Below are positions 1-7,797 of a DNA stretch of 64,000 nt, piece by piece (the stretch's first letter is position 1; the number at the start of each line of letters is the position of its first letter). A model generated the notes under the pieces. It ran no database searches, had not been told where the DNA came from, and was given only the letters and a program-made list of their open reading frames with translations. The translations under genes and the position numbers were made by a program. This DNA is from Candidatus Magnetocorallium paracelense. Its GTDB lineage: Bacteria > Nitrospirota > Thermodesulfovibrionia > Thermodesulfovibrionales > Magnetobacteriaceae. The stretch is taken from positions 62,001-126,000 of the forward strand of contig JAREWP010000033.1 in NCBI GenBank assembly GCA_029001845.1, given 5' to 3'.

Positions 1-1150
1 CTACATAAACCTTTTCCACTATTTCCACGGAGTTAATGGTTTTAACAATAAATACACACCTTCCTTTCCCGTCCTCCGTAACGGCTGAAAAAGGCACTAC
101 AAATGAAGTCTCCGGTTCCAGTTCTCTTACATGGATATTTAAAAATATTCCCGCCATGACAGGTACTGAGGGATCATTGTTATCGATATAAATTTCAGCG
201 GCAAAAAGTCTTGTTTCCATATCGGCTTCAGGGGCGACATATTTGAGTTCACCCCTAATGGCGCCGTCAGAATACGGCGAATGTACCGACACCTCTACCC
301 CCTTATTTATGAAATCTATTTTTGAAGCAGCGATCCCTGTCTTAATTACAATGGTACTGTAATCTATGATTTCAAACAAAAGGTCTTTTTGGCTGACAAA
401 AGTGCCGCGGTCTACATGGCGTCGCTGCACGACTCCGCTAAATGGAGCGCTAATCGTAGTTTTATCGAGATTTAATTTTTCCATATCTCTCCTGGCAATG
501 GCTGCTGCAAAGGAGGCTTCCGATTTTTTTAACAGCCCTTCAGAGGATTGCACTCTGTAAAGCTGCGCCAGGTATTGTTCCTTTATACCGGCATAAAGGG
601 CTTCCTCTCTGTTATACTCGGAGCGTGAAATTATCATTTGAGTAAGCAGGTCTTTCTTTCTGTTCAGTTCCTTTTCAGCAGTGCTTAATTCGGTTTTGAT
701 CTGTTCAAATCTCTTGTTTTGAAGTCTGTTGTCAAGTTTCTGAAGTTCCAGCTCCGCTTCGGCGCGACGCACATTGGCCTCTTCTATGTCTAAGGAAATC
801 CTGAAAGCTCTGTCATCGATTCGAATAAGGGGATCATCCTTTTTCACTTTCCTGCCGGGCTCTGCTTTGGGAGCTGTATACACGACAACTCCCGACACCT
901 CGGACCTGACCAGCGCCTTATGCCGTGGAAAGGCATTCCCCATAATATTTATTTCCCGCCTGAAGGGGTGTTTTTTAAGCCTCATGACCGTTACAGGAAC
1001 CCTCAGATCCTCTTTGGATTCGACGGGCTCGATCTCTCTTTTCGTGGAAAAGATGTAGGCTATAATAAGGGCGGCAATCGTTAATATGAAAAATATTAAC
1101 AGCAGGCTTTTTCTAAGGGAGATATTATCGGTATTGCCGGAAATGGACAT
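1..1150 (-). CDS. HlyD/RND-type membrane fusion protein (3' end beyond window)
   Basis: The reading frame is open from an ATG at 1150 to the window edge, giving 383 residues without a stop; the C-terminus is missing. Visible order: a short cytoplasmic N-terminus, one hydrophobic anchor at about residues 12-32, a first beta/lipoyl half with VRSEVSGVVV near residue 70, a coiled-coil hairpin rich in E, K, L and R at about 90-190, the second lipoyl half (ISAPFSGVVQRRHVDRGTFV), then beta-barrel sequence. This is the standard plan of periplasmic adaptor subunits that link an inner-membrane RND or ABC pump to an outer-membrane channel. The partner pump would lie downstream, outside the window, so the substrate is unknown. 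Two palindromes in the leader could bind a local repressor. Confidence 0.85.
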   Translation of the reverse strand, partial: MSISGNTDNISLRKSLLLIFFILTIAALIIAYIFSTKREIEPVESKEDLRVPVTVMRLKKHPFRREINIMGNAFPRHKALVRSEVSGVVVYTAPKAEPGRKVKKDDPLIRIDDRAFRISLDIEEANVRRAEAELELQKLDNRLQNKRFEQIKTELSTAEKELNRKKDLLTQMIISRSEYNREEALYAGIKEQYLAQLYRVQSSEGLLKKSEASFAAAIARRDMEKLNLDKTTISAPFSGVVQRRHVDRGTFVSQKDLLFEIIDYSTIVIKTGIAASKIDFINKGVEVSVHSPYSDGAIRGELKYVAPEADMETRLFAAEIYIDNNDPSVPVMAGIFLNIHVRELEPETSFVVPFSAVTEDGKGRCVFIVKTINSVEIVEKVYV

Positions 1151-1161
1151 TTACTGAAATG

Positions 1162-1231
1162 AGATAATTGCTCATAGAGGTCAATTATCTGAGGTCGGTC
1201 TTTTGTTAGAAATAGTTTCTTCAAACTATTT
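1162..1231 (-). promoter_or_regulatory. Two perfect palindromes upstream of the adaptor gene
   Basis: Two inverted repeats with 9-base arms lie in the leader of the HlyD-like gene: AGATAATTG/CAATTATCT at 1162-1190 with an 11-base spacer, and AAATAGTTT/AAACTATTT at 1210-1231 with a 4-base spacer. Paired operators of this size are typical for TetR- or MarR-type control of efflux genes. No regulator gene is adjacent in the window, so the role is inference. Confidence 0.4.
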
Positions 1232-1372
1232 TGACACTTGTAATAAATATGTAACATTTAAAGGGCGGTGACAGTTGTCGTATTTAGGCATATACAGGTA
1301 GTAATATTTCGCTGTCGGCCTGAGTCTCCACCCCCCTGCGAGCAGATGCAATAGATGTTTCGTATTCTTGAA

Positions 1373-1537
1373 TTAAACCATTGTTGCTTCTTCTTTTTCG
1401 GGATGCGACTCAAAGCAGTTTTTAACATCGTCCTGTGTAAAGTATTTCTGACCGCAAACACTGCAAACGTACTTTGCTCCGTCTCGATGAAATGGTTCCT
1501 GTCCCGGTGTTCTGCATAGTTCCTTACTGTCTGCCAT
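1373..1537 (-). CDS. 54-residue zinc-finger-like protein
   Basis: A small gene starts with ATG at 1537 behind a good ribosome site (AAAGGAG, 7 bases upstream) and ends in TAA at 1373. The protein begins MADSKELCRTPG and carries VCSVCGQKYF followed by NCFESHPEKEE, a C-x2-C ... C-x3-H pattern that could hold one zinc ion as in C2H2-like treble motifs. It lies 20 bases after the stop of the preceding 161-residue gene and is probably co-transcribed with the ParA-like gene. The function is unknown; a DNA- or protein-binding adaptor is possible. The codon frame, ribosome site and conserved-looking metal ligands support a real gene despite its size. Confidence 0.65.
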   Translation of the reverse strand: MADSKELCRTPGQEPFHRDGAKYVCSVCGQKYFTQDDVKNCFESHPEKEEATMV

Positions 1538-1557
1538 AAAATTCTCCTTTACATATT

Positions 1558-2043
1558 CTATTGAGAGAACATCTCCCTGAAATTTTTTATCTTTTGTATT
1601 GCGGCAGTAAATTTTTTTAAGAATTTTCTAAACAGTTCCCTTCTGCTGAGATCATTCATAAAAGAGAGAAGCATAAGTTTCACAGCCCTTACATACGTTT
1701 CATCGTCTGTCATTTGACAGAGTGCGTCAATTCCTGCGGGACCGCACTGTTCAAGAAGTTTAAGGGCCTTTTTTTGCTTATCCGAAAGCGCCGCGAATGT
1801 TTTCAGGTCCTCAGGGGCAATATCGGTTTGGATTAAAATATCCAGGTTTTCACGAACGGCAGGCGGAATACTCTCCGTTTTTATATTGGCATCTTTCGTA
1901 CTTTCATTTTTCTTTGCATTGTCATGATTTACACAGTCTTGTTTTACGGGATCAGTCTTTATTTCTCTGGGCAACTCCTCTTTGATCTGTTTATTGATCC
2001 TGGATTGGCCATCGGTCATTAACTTTTTTATTTTACTGGACAT
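1558..2043 (-). CDS. Hypothetical helical protein in the ParA-like operon
   Basis: The 161-residue product is not recognised. The N-terminal 65 residues are charged and low complexity (many K, E, D, N) and look disordered. The rest is predicted helical, with AALSDKQKKALKLLEQCGPAG around residues 85-105 and a basic tail. The start overlaps the end of the ParA-like gene by 16 bases, so translation is probably coupled. Position and size fit an accessory partner of an orphan ParA/MinD-type ATPase, filling the place where ParB or an adaptor would be expected, but there is no ParB motif. This partnership is inference from the operon alone. Confidence 0.6.
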   Translation of the reverse strand: MSSKIKKLMTDGQSRINKQIKEELPREIKTDPVKQDCVNHDNAKKNESTKDANIKTESIPPAVRENLDILIQTDIAPEDLKTFAALSDKQKKALKLLEQCGPAGIDALCQMTDDETYVRAVKLMLLSFMNDLSRRELFRKFLKKFTAAIQKIKNFREMFSQ

Positions 2044-2795
2044 TTTTTACTAAATTCTTCTGCAAGATTGGTTATATTCCCGATTGCCTTATTGGCTCTT
2101 GGAAAATCGTAAACAGGAATGCCTGCGATCTGAGATTGATTGACAGCCTCTCTTTCATATACTCTGGTATCGAGGATCCTCTCTTTGTATTCCGATAACT
2201 TCTCTTCTATTACTTCATTTGTCAGCTTTGCAGCCTTTTTTACTCTTGACAGGACTATAAACCAATTATCATTGAGCTCTCCCTCTCTGACCTCCTGCAT
2301 CTTTTTAATAAAATCCGCCAAACCGTCTATTGAACGACTTGAAGGCTCACATGGAATAAGGCAGTAATCCGTTACTGTAAGGGCGTTTTCCACCAAAGGG
2401 CCCAGTGACGGCGGACAGTCAATAAAAATAATGTCATACCTGCCTTCCTTAACTATGCTTTCCATGGATTTCAGGAGTCTTCTCTCTCTTTTAAATGTAT
2501 TATAAAGGTTTTCGTTAACAAGGCTGAGTTTTATATTGGAGGGAGCGAGGTCAAGTCCTTCTATGGGAGTCGGAGTAATAATAGAGGCGATATCCTCCTG
2601 GTTTGCGAGAATGTCAGCGATAGATCTGTCATTATAGCCGATCTGCACTCCTATCCCGGGGGAGACGTGGCCCTGGGGATCCATGTCGATTATCAGAACA
2701 CGGTATCCCTTTCTGGCGTAATAGACACAGAGGTTAATACAGAGGGAGGTCTTTCCTGTTCCTCCCTTATGATTTGCAAGAGTTATTACTGTCAG
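2028..2795 (-). CDS. ParA/Soj-family ATPase with apparent CTG start
   Basis: The product is a deviant-Walker ParA-type ATPase, which forms ATP-dependent dimers on DNA or membrane to position cargo. Visible motifs are the P-loop NHKGGTGKTS, the second Walker segment IIDMDPQGHVSPG, and FIDCPPSLGPLVENAL. The first ATG in frame (2684) would remove the P-loop. The frame is open upstream to TGA, and the only plausible start is CTG at 2795, six bases after AAGGAG, giving MTVITLANHKGG, a canonical ParA N-terminus and 255 residues. No ATG, GTG or TTG exists in that stretch. The gene leads an operon with a hypothetical helical protein and a small zinc-finger protein. With no ParB or parS nearby, it may position a protein assembly rather than the chromosome. 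Confidence 0.85.
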   Translation of the reverse strand: MTVITLANHKGGTGKTSLCINLCVYYARKGYRVLIIDMDPQGHVSPGIGVQIGYNDRSIADILANQEDIASIITPTPIEGLDLAPSNIKLSLVNENLYNTFKRERRLLKSMESIVKEGRYDIIFIDCPPSLGPLVENALTVTDYCLIPCEPSSRSIDGLADFIKKMQEVREGELNDNWFIVLSRVKKAAKLTNEVIEEKLSEYKERILDTRVYEREAVNQSQIAGIPVYDFPRANKAIGNITNLAEEFSKKCPVK

Positions 2796-3097
2796 GGCGG
2801 ACTCCTTGAATTTATTTTAGGACTGCTTACTCTAACAAAAGAGTCTGTCCTATGTCAATTTCATCAAAAAAAGCAATTACATGCCAGGTATTGGAAATCA
2901 GGAGTCAGGCGGAAATAAGCTGCTCAAGTCGTAAAACCTCAATATAAGTGCAGGAAATCGTATGCCTTTGATACATTTTGGGGTAACAGGGTTTGAAAAA
3001 ATGCTTGTATTATTAAATGAAAACAAGTTACAATTCATCTGCATTCATAAATGTAATCATGATATTGAGATCGGGATATAAAGCGAAAGAGAGATTA
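2796..3097. other. Intergenic region between the ParA-like operon and a zinc-ribbon gene
   Basis: About 300 bases without a convincing gene. It must hold the promoter of the leftward ParA-like operon and that of the rightward zinc-ribbon gene. No clear terminator, palindrome or repeat was recognised. Confidence 0.4.
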
Positions 3098-3307
3098 ATG
3101 ACAGTTGCTTTAAGAGGCGGAGTTGTTAAAAAGCTGACAGATCGAGATAAAGACGGTAATCTTCGTGTTTGGCGACTGGTTGAGGGAAGTTGTCCTGACT
3201 GTGAGGAGCTTTGTACGATTAAGGTTCCCGAATCCCTTACATCGGACGAAATTATTCACTGTTATTCCTGTGGTTACAGGGCAGTGCAAAACATTGCACA
3301 ATCATAA
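3098..3307 (+). CDS. Small zinc-ribbon protein
   Basis: From the ATG at 3098 the product has 69 residues, MTVALRGGVVKKLTDRDKDG..., with two cysteine pairs, CPDC near residue 36 and CYSC near residue 58, the spacing of a zinc ribbon. An upstream in-frame ATG at 3017 would add 27 residues of poorer quality, with no better ribosome site. The gene stands alone, 400 bases before the PilZ-like gene. The function is unknown; zinc ribbons of this size often bind nucleic acid or act as protein adaptors. The call rests on the CxxC pairs and the lack of any competing frame. Confidence 0.5.
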   Translation: MTVALRGGVVKKLTDRDKDGNLRVWRLVEGSCPDCEELCTIKVPESLTSDEIIHCYSCGYRAVQNIAQS

Positions 3308-3491
3308 ATAAACATAATCATACATTATTCGACATTGTCGACCTGCCGCTAAACAGTAAAAGTATTACTCACCTCAAATTTCTGCATCTGCATTCATTAT
3401 TTTTTAAATAACGGAAAATGCTATTTTCTAATTAAAACAACTAAATCCAAAACTAAAAAGTCAAATTAGTTGTAACCTTTTCTCACATTAT

Positions 3492-3520
3492 TTGACAAAG
3501 TTTCCCGGATATGTTATCTT
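3492..3520 (+). promoter_or_regulatory. Strong sigma-70-type promoter
   Basis: A consensus -35 box TTGACA (3492-3497) and a -10 box TATCTT (3515-3520) are separated by exactly 17 bases. A hairpin CCGGATA/TATCCGG (3505-3532) overlaps the spacer and -10 and could affect initiation. The transcript would have a leader of about 180 bases before the PilZ-like gene. Confidence 0.6.
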
Positions 3521-3712
3521 TCAATTATCCGGAGCCATGGCTGAACAGGATTGGAACAGTTAATAAATATTACACGCAAAAGACAACAATATTTTTTATT
3601 TACTGCAAACGTAACAGATTACGGAAATTTTTAATCTGCAGTTTTAATTGCTTTCAGATTCACCAAGACTGAAAGTAATCGAAAGAACATTTATTCGGGT
3701 TTGAGGAAGAGG

Positions 3713-5863
3713 ATGAAAGAAAATGAGAAAAAAGAAAATAAGAGTGAAGAAAAAAAGTCCCCCGATCCGAAAAGCGAAGTAAAAAAAACAACAGGAACTA
3801 TTGTCATAAATGAAAGAAAAGACCTCAGATATTTTATAAAACAACACCCCGTAGGCAGAATAGGAAGTATTGTTGAAGCCGGCAGAGGCGGCGCTCGGAT
3901 AGAGAAGCTGGGGAAAAAAGAAATTGATGAAAAACACCTTGATGTAATTATAAATTTCAATAAAAGAGGCGCCGCCGTCGTCTGGCAGGACGAAAAAAAT
4001 ATTGGATTAAAATTCGATGAACCGATTAATAACTTTTTATTTTTTAAAAGCAACACTCTTTGTATACTATCCATCAGTTTCCATCCCATAAACAAGCAAC
4101 CTCTCGATTTGCCTGAGAAAATATCTCTTTTCGAAAACGTCGTATATATACTCTTTATCAATCTCTTTTCCGAACTGGAAAAGTCCGATGTCGATATCTA
4201 TAAAGTTGAGGCATTAATAAACGATATAACAGGGAAATGCGCCGATATATCGCCTGAAAAGGGACAGGTAATGGTAAAAATCACCTCGCCCGACGATAAT
4301 GGCAGGGACAGGCACAAACCTTTTAATTTAAAGGATTTTCTTTTAACAAAGGCAAACTCCGCGGAAGCGGCGGCTAAGGTGAAGATTATCGACGCCGGCA
4401 CCGCCATCAGGAGACTGGGGCGCGACAAAGCCAGAGCTATTGCAGGGGCCTTTTATAACGAAACAGTTGCAGCCATGGACATAAGAATAAAGGAGTTTGA
4501 TAATTTCCACGCCTTTAACGTATTTAAACTTGTAACGATCAAGCAGTTCATGATTTACTTTAATCTCCAGGGTTATCACGATAAAAAAGGCGCCGGAATC
4601 CTGCTTTTTTGTTATGAAACTGCGGGACTGCCTTCCATGCTCGAAAAGTACGCTGTTTTACGAAAATATTATACAGGCCCTATGAACCTCTACTCGGAGT
4701 TAACGAGGATGTACGAGACTCTTTACATGGGAAAAGATATGCTTACCATTGACAATGAAATTTTTAAAGGTTTGCGAGATCTCGATCTGAGTCTGGCTGA
4801 CGGCTATTTTTTGGCCCATATGAATCTCAATCCCCACTACAATCTCCCCTCCGACATCGAAATCACTTTGGAAAAAAATGCTCTCATATACTCATATATG
4901 GTGTTTCTCGTTTTTCTCGCTGCCAGATATATTATGGACAGAGACGTTGAAAGCGGCGCCATACTTTTCAAGAGACTCCAGAAAAGAACGGGCATGAAGT
5001 CAGGCAAAGCCGTTACCTTTATTAACTCTCTGGCCAGATATGTTCAGGGTATATTGAAAAGAATGGGGGTAAACGATATTGTAAATCCCGTTGCTTTTCC
5101 TACATTTTCATATAATATCGACGAGTTGATGCCTACAACGGAGTTGCACTGTAGTTTTTTTCTCGATACTATCAAATCACTGCAGTCATCGAACATAAAA
5201 AGACTGGCCATACGATATGAAGATGAGCAGTATACGCACTTCACTCTTAACAAACTGCTTGATTCACCAACCATAGGACTGGATAAGCTTTCATACTGCA
5301 TAATCCCCTGCGGTAATGTGGCGAAAAAAGTGTTCTCCATAGAGGATGTCGCTTTTTTCGATATTCTTGTTTTTAAAAATATCGACAGGCTCCCTCCGTC
5401 TCTTGCAGGCGATTTCGTAAAGATATGGGAGGATTTCGAAGGCAGAATTATTGTAACTTTCAGTGTCTTGAAATTTCTGGACTTTGAAAACGAAGCTCTT
5501 TACAAATTTCTGAGAAAAAATATTATCGACTTCCCTTCCTATATTACAAACAGCGAGTTGTATGAAAATATGATAGACCACGCCGTAAACAGTGTAATAC
5601 CTTTAGTGGAGAAAATTGCATTCAGACAGAATGAGCAGTTTCTTTCCATTGCAAGGGCGAAAAAGGCCGATTTTATTAAAGGTTTCTATTCAATGGACTA
5701 TATAAAAACCGATCTTTTACAGAGATTCATAATGATGATTGACGAAGAGGAGATTCAAAGCGAGATCGAAAGTAGTGAAGCGGAAATCGAAGAAGGCAGC
5801 GAGACGAAAGACTCTCTTGAGCAGGAACAATCAAAAATGCAGAGAAACCGATTCAGTATGTAA
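3713..5863 (+). CDS. Large PilZ-like domain protein of unknown function
   Basis: The ATG at 3713 follows a GAGGAAGAGG-type ribosome site; a TTG at 3701 in the same frame is the alternative. The 716-residue product starts with about 35 charged residues. A PilZ-like barrel then follows at about 38-105: RKDLRYF, then EAGRGGARI, then WQDEKNIGLKFDEPI. The c-di-GMP signature is degenerate: the usual [D/N]xSxxG reads E-A-G-R-G-G, so binding may be lost or altered. Residues about 205-245 (NSAEAAAKVKIIDAGTAIRRLG) faintly resemble an HDOD module. The C-terminal third (IRYEDEQYTHFTLNKLL; FDILVFKN; WEDFEGRIIVTFSVLKF) is conserved-looking but not recognised, and it ends in an acidic tail. The last 11 bases overlap ogt tail to tail. 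A c-di-GMP-linked signalling role is inference. Confidence 0.75.
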   Translation: MKENEKKENKSEEKKSPDPKSEVKKTTGTIVINERKDLRYFIKQHPVGRIGSIVEAGRGGARIEKLGKKEIDEKHLDVIINFNKRGAAVVWQDEKNIGLKFDEPINNFLFFKSNTLCILSISFHPINKQPLDLPEKISLFENVVYILFINLFSELEKSDVDIYKVEALINDITGKCADISPEKGQVMVKITSPDDNGRDRHKPFNLKDFLLTKANSAEAAAKVKIIDAGTAIRRLGRDKARAIAGAFYNETVAAMDIRIKEFDNFHAFNVFKLVTIKQFMIYFNLQGYHDKKGAGILLFCYETAGLPSMLEKYAVLRKYYTGPMNLYSELTRMYETLYMGKDMLTIDNEIFKGLRDLDLSLADGYFLAHMNLNPHYNLPSDIEITLEKNALIYSYMVFLVFLAARYIMDRDVESGAILFKRLQKRTGMKSGKAVTFINSLARYVQGILKRMGVNDIVNPVAFPTFSYNIDELMPTTELHCSFFLDTIKSLQSSNIKRLAIRYEDEQYTHFTLNKLLDSPTIGLDKLSYCIIPCGNVAKKVFSIEDVAFFDILVFKNIDRLPPSLAGDFVKIWEDFEGRIIVTFSVLKFLDFENEALYKFLRKNIIDFPSYITNSELYENMIDHAVNSVIPLVEKIAFRQNEQFLSIARAKKADFIKGFYSMDYIKTDLLQRFIMMIDEEEIQSEIESSEAEIEEGSETKDSLEQEQSKMQRNRFSM

Positions 5864-6329
5864 CTTCGCACCCCTCGAGTTGCAGAAGTTTTTTCTTGAT
5901 ATCCACTCCCGGTGTAAACCCTCCAAGCGAACCGTCTGAGGCGATAATCCTGTGGCAAGGTACGATGATAGGAAGCGGATTTCTCCCTAACGCCTGTCCT
6001 ACTGCCCTTGAGGCGCCGGGAGTTCCTACTTTTGCTGCAAGCCACTTATACGTCCTTGTCTCACCGTATGGCGCATCTCGAAGAGCGGCCCAGACCGATT
6101 GGTAGAATTTTCCAGCCTTCCCGAAGGAGATATCCATATCAAAGGAGTGTCTTTTGCCTCTAAAATACGCATCTATCTGTTGCGCGATCCTGTGAGGCAG
6201 GTCGTCTTTTTTTACTTCCGGCTCATGAAAAGTTACAGAGGTTACAGTGCTTCCCGTGAAAGTAAAAAAAATCATCCCTATGGGAGATTCCATGTAATCG
6301 TAGCTCAGTTCACGATTATAGATTGTCAT
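5853..6329 (-). CDS. ogt: Methylated-DNA--protein-cysteine methyltransferase
   Basis: The 158-residue protein has the suicide-alkyltransferase active site, IIVPCHRIIASDGSLGGF near residues 115-132, where the cysteine takes the alkyl group from O6-alkylguanine in DNA. The winged-helix stretch (SVWAALRDAPYGETRTYKWLA) and the arginine-finger region (GASRAVGQALGRNPLPI) are both present, and the length is normal for Ogt. The start follows an AAGGA site. It lies five bases after the DUF3553 gene and is likely co-transcribed; its 3' end overlaps the convergent PilZ-like gene by 11 bases. The enzyme repairs alkylation damage in the cytoplasm. Confidence 0.93.
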   Translation of the reverse strand: MTIYNRELSYDYMESPIGMIFFTFTGSTVTSVTFHEPEVKKDDLPHRIAQQIDAYFRGKRHSFDMDISFGKAGKFYQSVWAALRDAPYGETRTYKWLAAKVGTPGASRAVGQALGRNPLPIIVPCHRIIASDGSLGGFTPGVDIKKKLLQLEGCEVTY

Positions 6330-6333
6330 TTTT

Positions 6334-6552
6334 TTACAAAATCCTTATTCCCGAAAAATAGCAGCAGCAATCATGATCGAGATCGTTAACAAAGGAACGG
6401 TCTTCTCCGTCTTCAAAGGCGATCTTTACAAAGCAGAAGCCGCCGGACAGAGAAGAGTGTTTTTCCTCTATCACCTCTCCTTCCCCCCAACGCTCATACC
6501 TCAAATGTCGCACCCTGTCACCGACTTTCAGATATAAACGTTTAAATTTCAT
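6334..6552 (-). CDS. DUF3553-like small protein
   Basis: The 72-residue protein reads VGDRVRHLRYERWGEGEVIE near the N-terminus and VKIAFEDGEDRSFVN later, the SH3-like barrel pattern of DUF3553 and CarD/UvrD-tail-type modules (VGDRVxHxxxGxGxVxxxxG ... VxFxDGxxRxF). Such modules bind proteins such as RNA polymerase, or DNA repair partners. It lies directly upstream of ogt, which agrees with a role in DNA repair or transcription-coupled stress response, but that link is inference. The cysteine cluster HDCCCYF near the C-terminus is unusual. Confidence 0.65.
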   Translation of the reverse strand: MKFKRLYLKVGDRVRHLRYERWGEGEVIEEKHSSLSGGFCFVKIAFEDGEDRSFVNDLDHDCCCYFSGIRIL

Positions 6553-6568
6553 AACTCTACCTCAATAC

Positions 6569-6690
6569 CATTAACTTAAGGGGTGAAGCACCTTCCGACG
6601 TAAGCGGGTCATGTTTGAGAAGGCGCAGCGAAGCGAAGCCTTCGAGTTTAGCCGCTGAAGGCGGATGGTGCTTTGCTCCTTAAGTTAATG
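6569..6690. repeat. 122-bp imperfect palindrome (MITE- or REP-like)
   Basis: The outer 13 bases are perfect inverted repeats (CATTAACTTAAGG / CCTTAAGTTAATG). The inner sequence continues to pair: AGCACC/GGTGCT, TCCG/CGGA, AGCGG/CCGCT, GAAGGC/GCCTTC, so the whole segment can fold into one long hairpin. It lies between the start of the DUF3553 gene and the end of the 325-residue secreted protein gene. No other copy was seen in the window. Confidence 0.6.
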
Positions 6691-6785
6691 ACATTGAACT
6701 CCACCTGGAAAAAATCAGTCAACCGAATCCGAAGTTCTTAACTGACCTCTCTGACCTTGGAATCCCTTTAACGGGCGAAAAACAA

Positions 6786-7763
6786 TTACCTCGATAAAAG
6801 CGACCTCAATAAGCTGTCCATTAACATGCTCTCGCCTTCGGGAGAATTGCTTTTTATGACAAGGGAGCCGCTTTGTATGCGCTTTGCCGTATAGTCGGCC
6901 GATAATAAGCAGTCTAACGTCATACCAAAGCAATTTCCGGACATATCAAGATCGCCGGATATATATCCTGAAAAAGAGTCGGTATCAATGTTATCGCCAA
7001 CCAGAATTATATCGGCGGTCATATCGCAACCGCTCATAGATTCGAAAGTACTGTATTCGGAGGTAAATCCATCGTTGTTCATGGCGCCTTCAAAAGTGTA
7101 CCACTCCGGCGATTCCGAGCCTTTTACTTCTATTGCAATATTGTCTCCTCTTTGGGTTACATTCATTTCACCGTCCGTTCCTATGATCGTACAGTCGGAA
7201 GTACAGCCCAAAAAGAGAGTTATCAAATCGCAACTGCCGGATAATTCCGGATTGAATGTCTCATAAGTGTAATTACCCGATAAATCTACATCCTCGGAAG
7301 TTACCGTGTCAGAAGTTACTGTGACGGTTACACTATCGGAAAATGCGTTCTCCTGTAAAACGCCATCCCTCTCCGTATCGACTGCGAATAAGAATTCATG
7401 TGCGCCTTCCGACAGATCGGACAAAGCGACCAACTCCAAAGCGCCAAAATCAAAGAGAGGGCCCTGATATGTCGGCTGCACGACAGGGTCGACTCCCAGA
7501 TCACGGAGTTCCCAAGTCAGAATATCAAAATAATAAATACTGCCATCGGGCATATAATGCAAAAACCACCAGTCTGCATCTTGATTGGCAAAATCCCCTG
7601 TATCCAGTGCCAGCGTAATTGACAACTCTTCGCCTGAAGCAATTGCCATGTTATTGTCAAAGCCGTTAACTTTAATGTCGGGCGATGGCGAAAGGGCAAA
7701 GACACTGACCGGAAAACAGACAAAGACCAATAAAAACGATAATATAAAAATAACGCCTCTCAT
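6786..7763 (-). CDS. Secreted hypothetical protein
   Basis: The 325-residue product has a clear Sec signal peptide (hydrophobic stretch at 4-23, cleavage likely after VFA). The mature part is acidic and beta-rich. Residues 30-150 resemble an Ig-like or bacterial pre-peptidase-type beta domain (DIKVNG..., GAHEFLFAVDTERDGVLQEN). Residues 155-290 contain six cysteines (GSCDLITLFLGCTSDC; MSGCDMTAD; GNCFGMTLDCLL) that could form disulphides. It follows the lectin gene by 34 bases and is probably co-expressed with it as an exported or cell-surface product. No enzyme motif was seen. Confidence 0.75.
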   Translation of the reverse strand: MRGVIFILSFLLVFVCFPVSVFALSPSPDIKVNGFDNNMAIASGEELSITLALDTGDFANQDADWWFLHYMPDGSIYYFDILTWELRDLGVDPVVQPTYQGPLFDFGALELVALSDLSEGAHEFLFAVDTERDGVLQENAFSDSVTVTVTSDTVTSEDVDLSGNYTYETFNPELSGSCDLITLFLGCTSDCTIIGTDGEMNVTQRGDNIAIEVKGSESPEWYTFEGAMNNDGFTSEYSTFESMSGCDMTADIILVGDNIDTDSFSGYISGDLDMSGNCFGMTLDCLLSADYTAKRIQSGSLVIKSNSPEGESMLMDSLLRSLLSR

Positions 7764-7797
7764 AATATAATTCCTCCTTTTTTCTGTTATGAAACAG

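Noticed and set aside
1258-1461. 67-codon minus-strand frame
   Set aside because: A different frame over 1373-1537 gives a start with a proper ribosome site and CxxC metal ligands; this one is its shadow.
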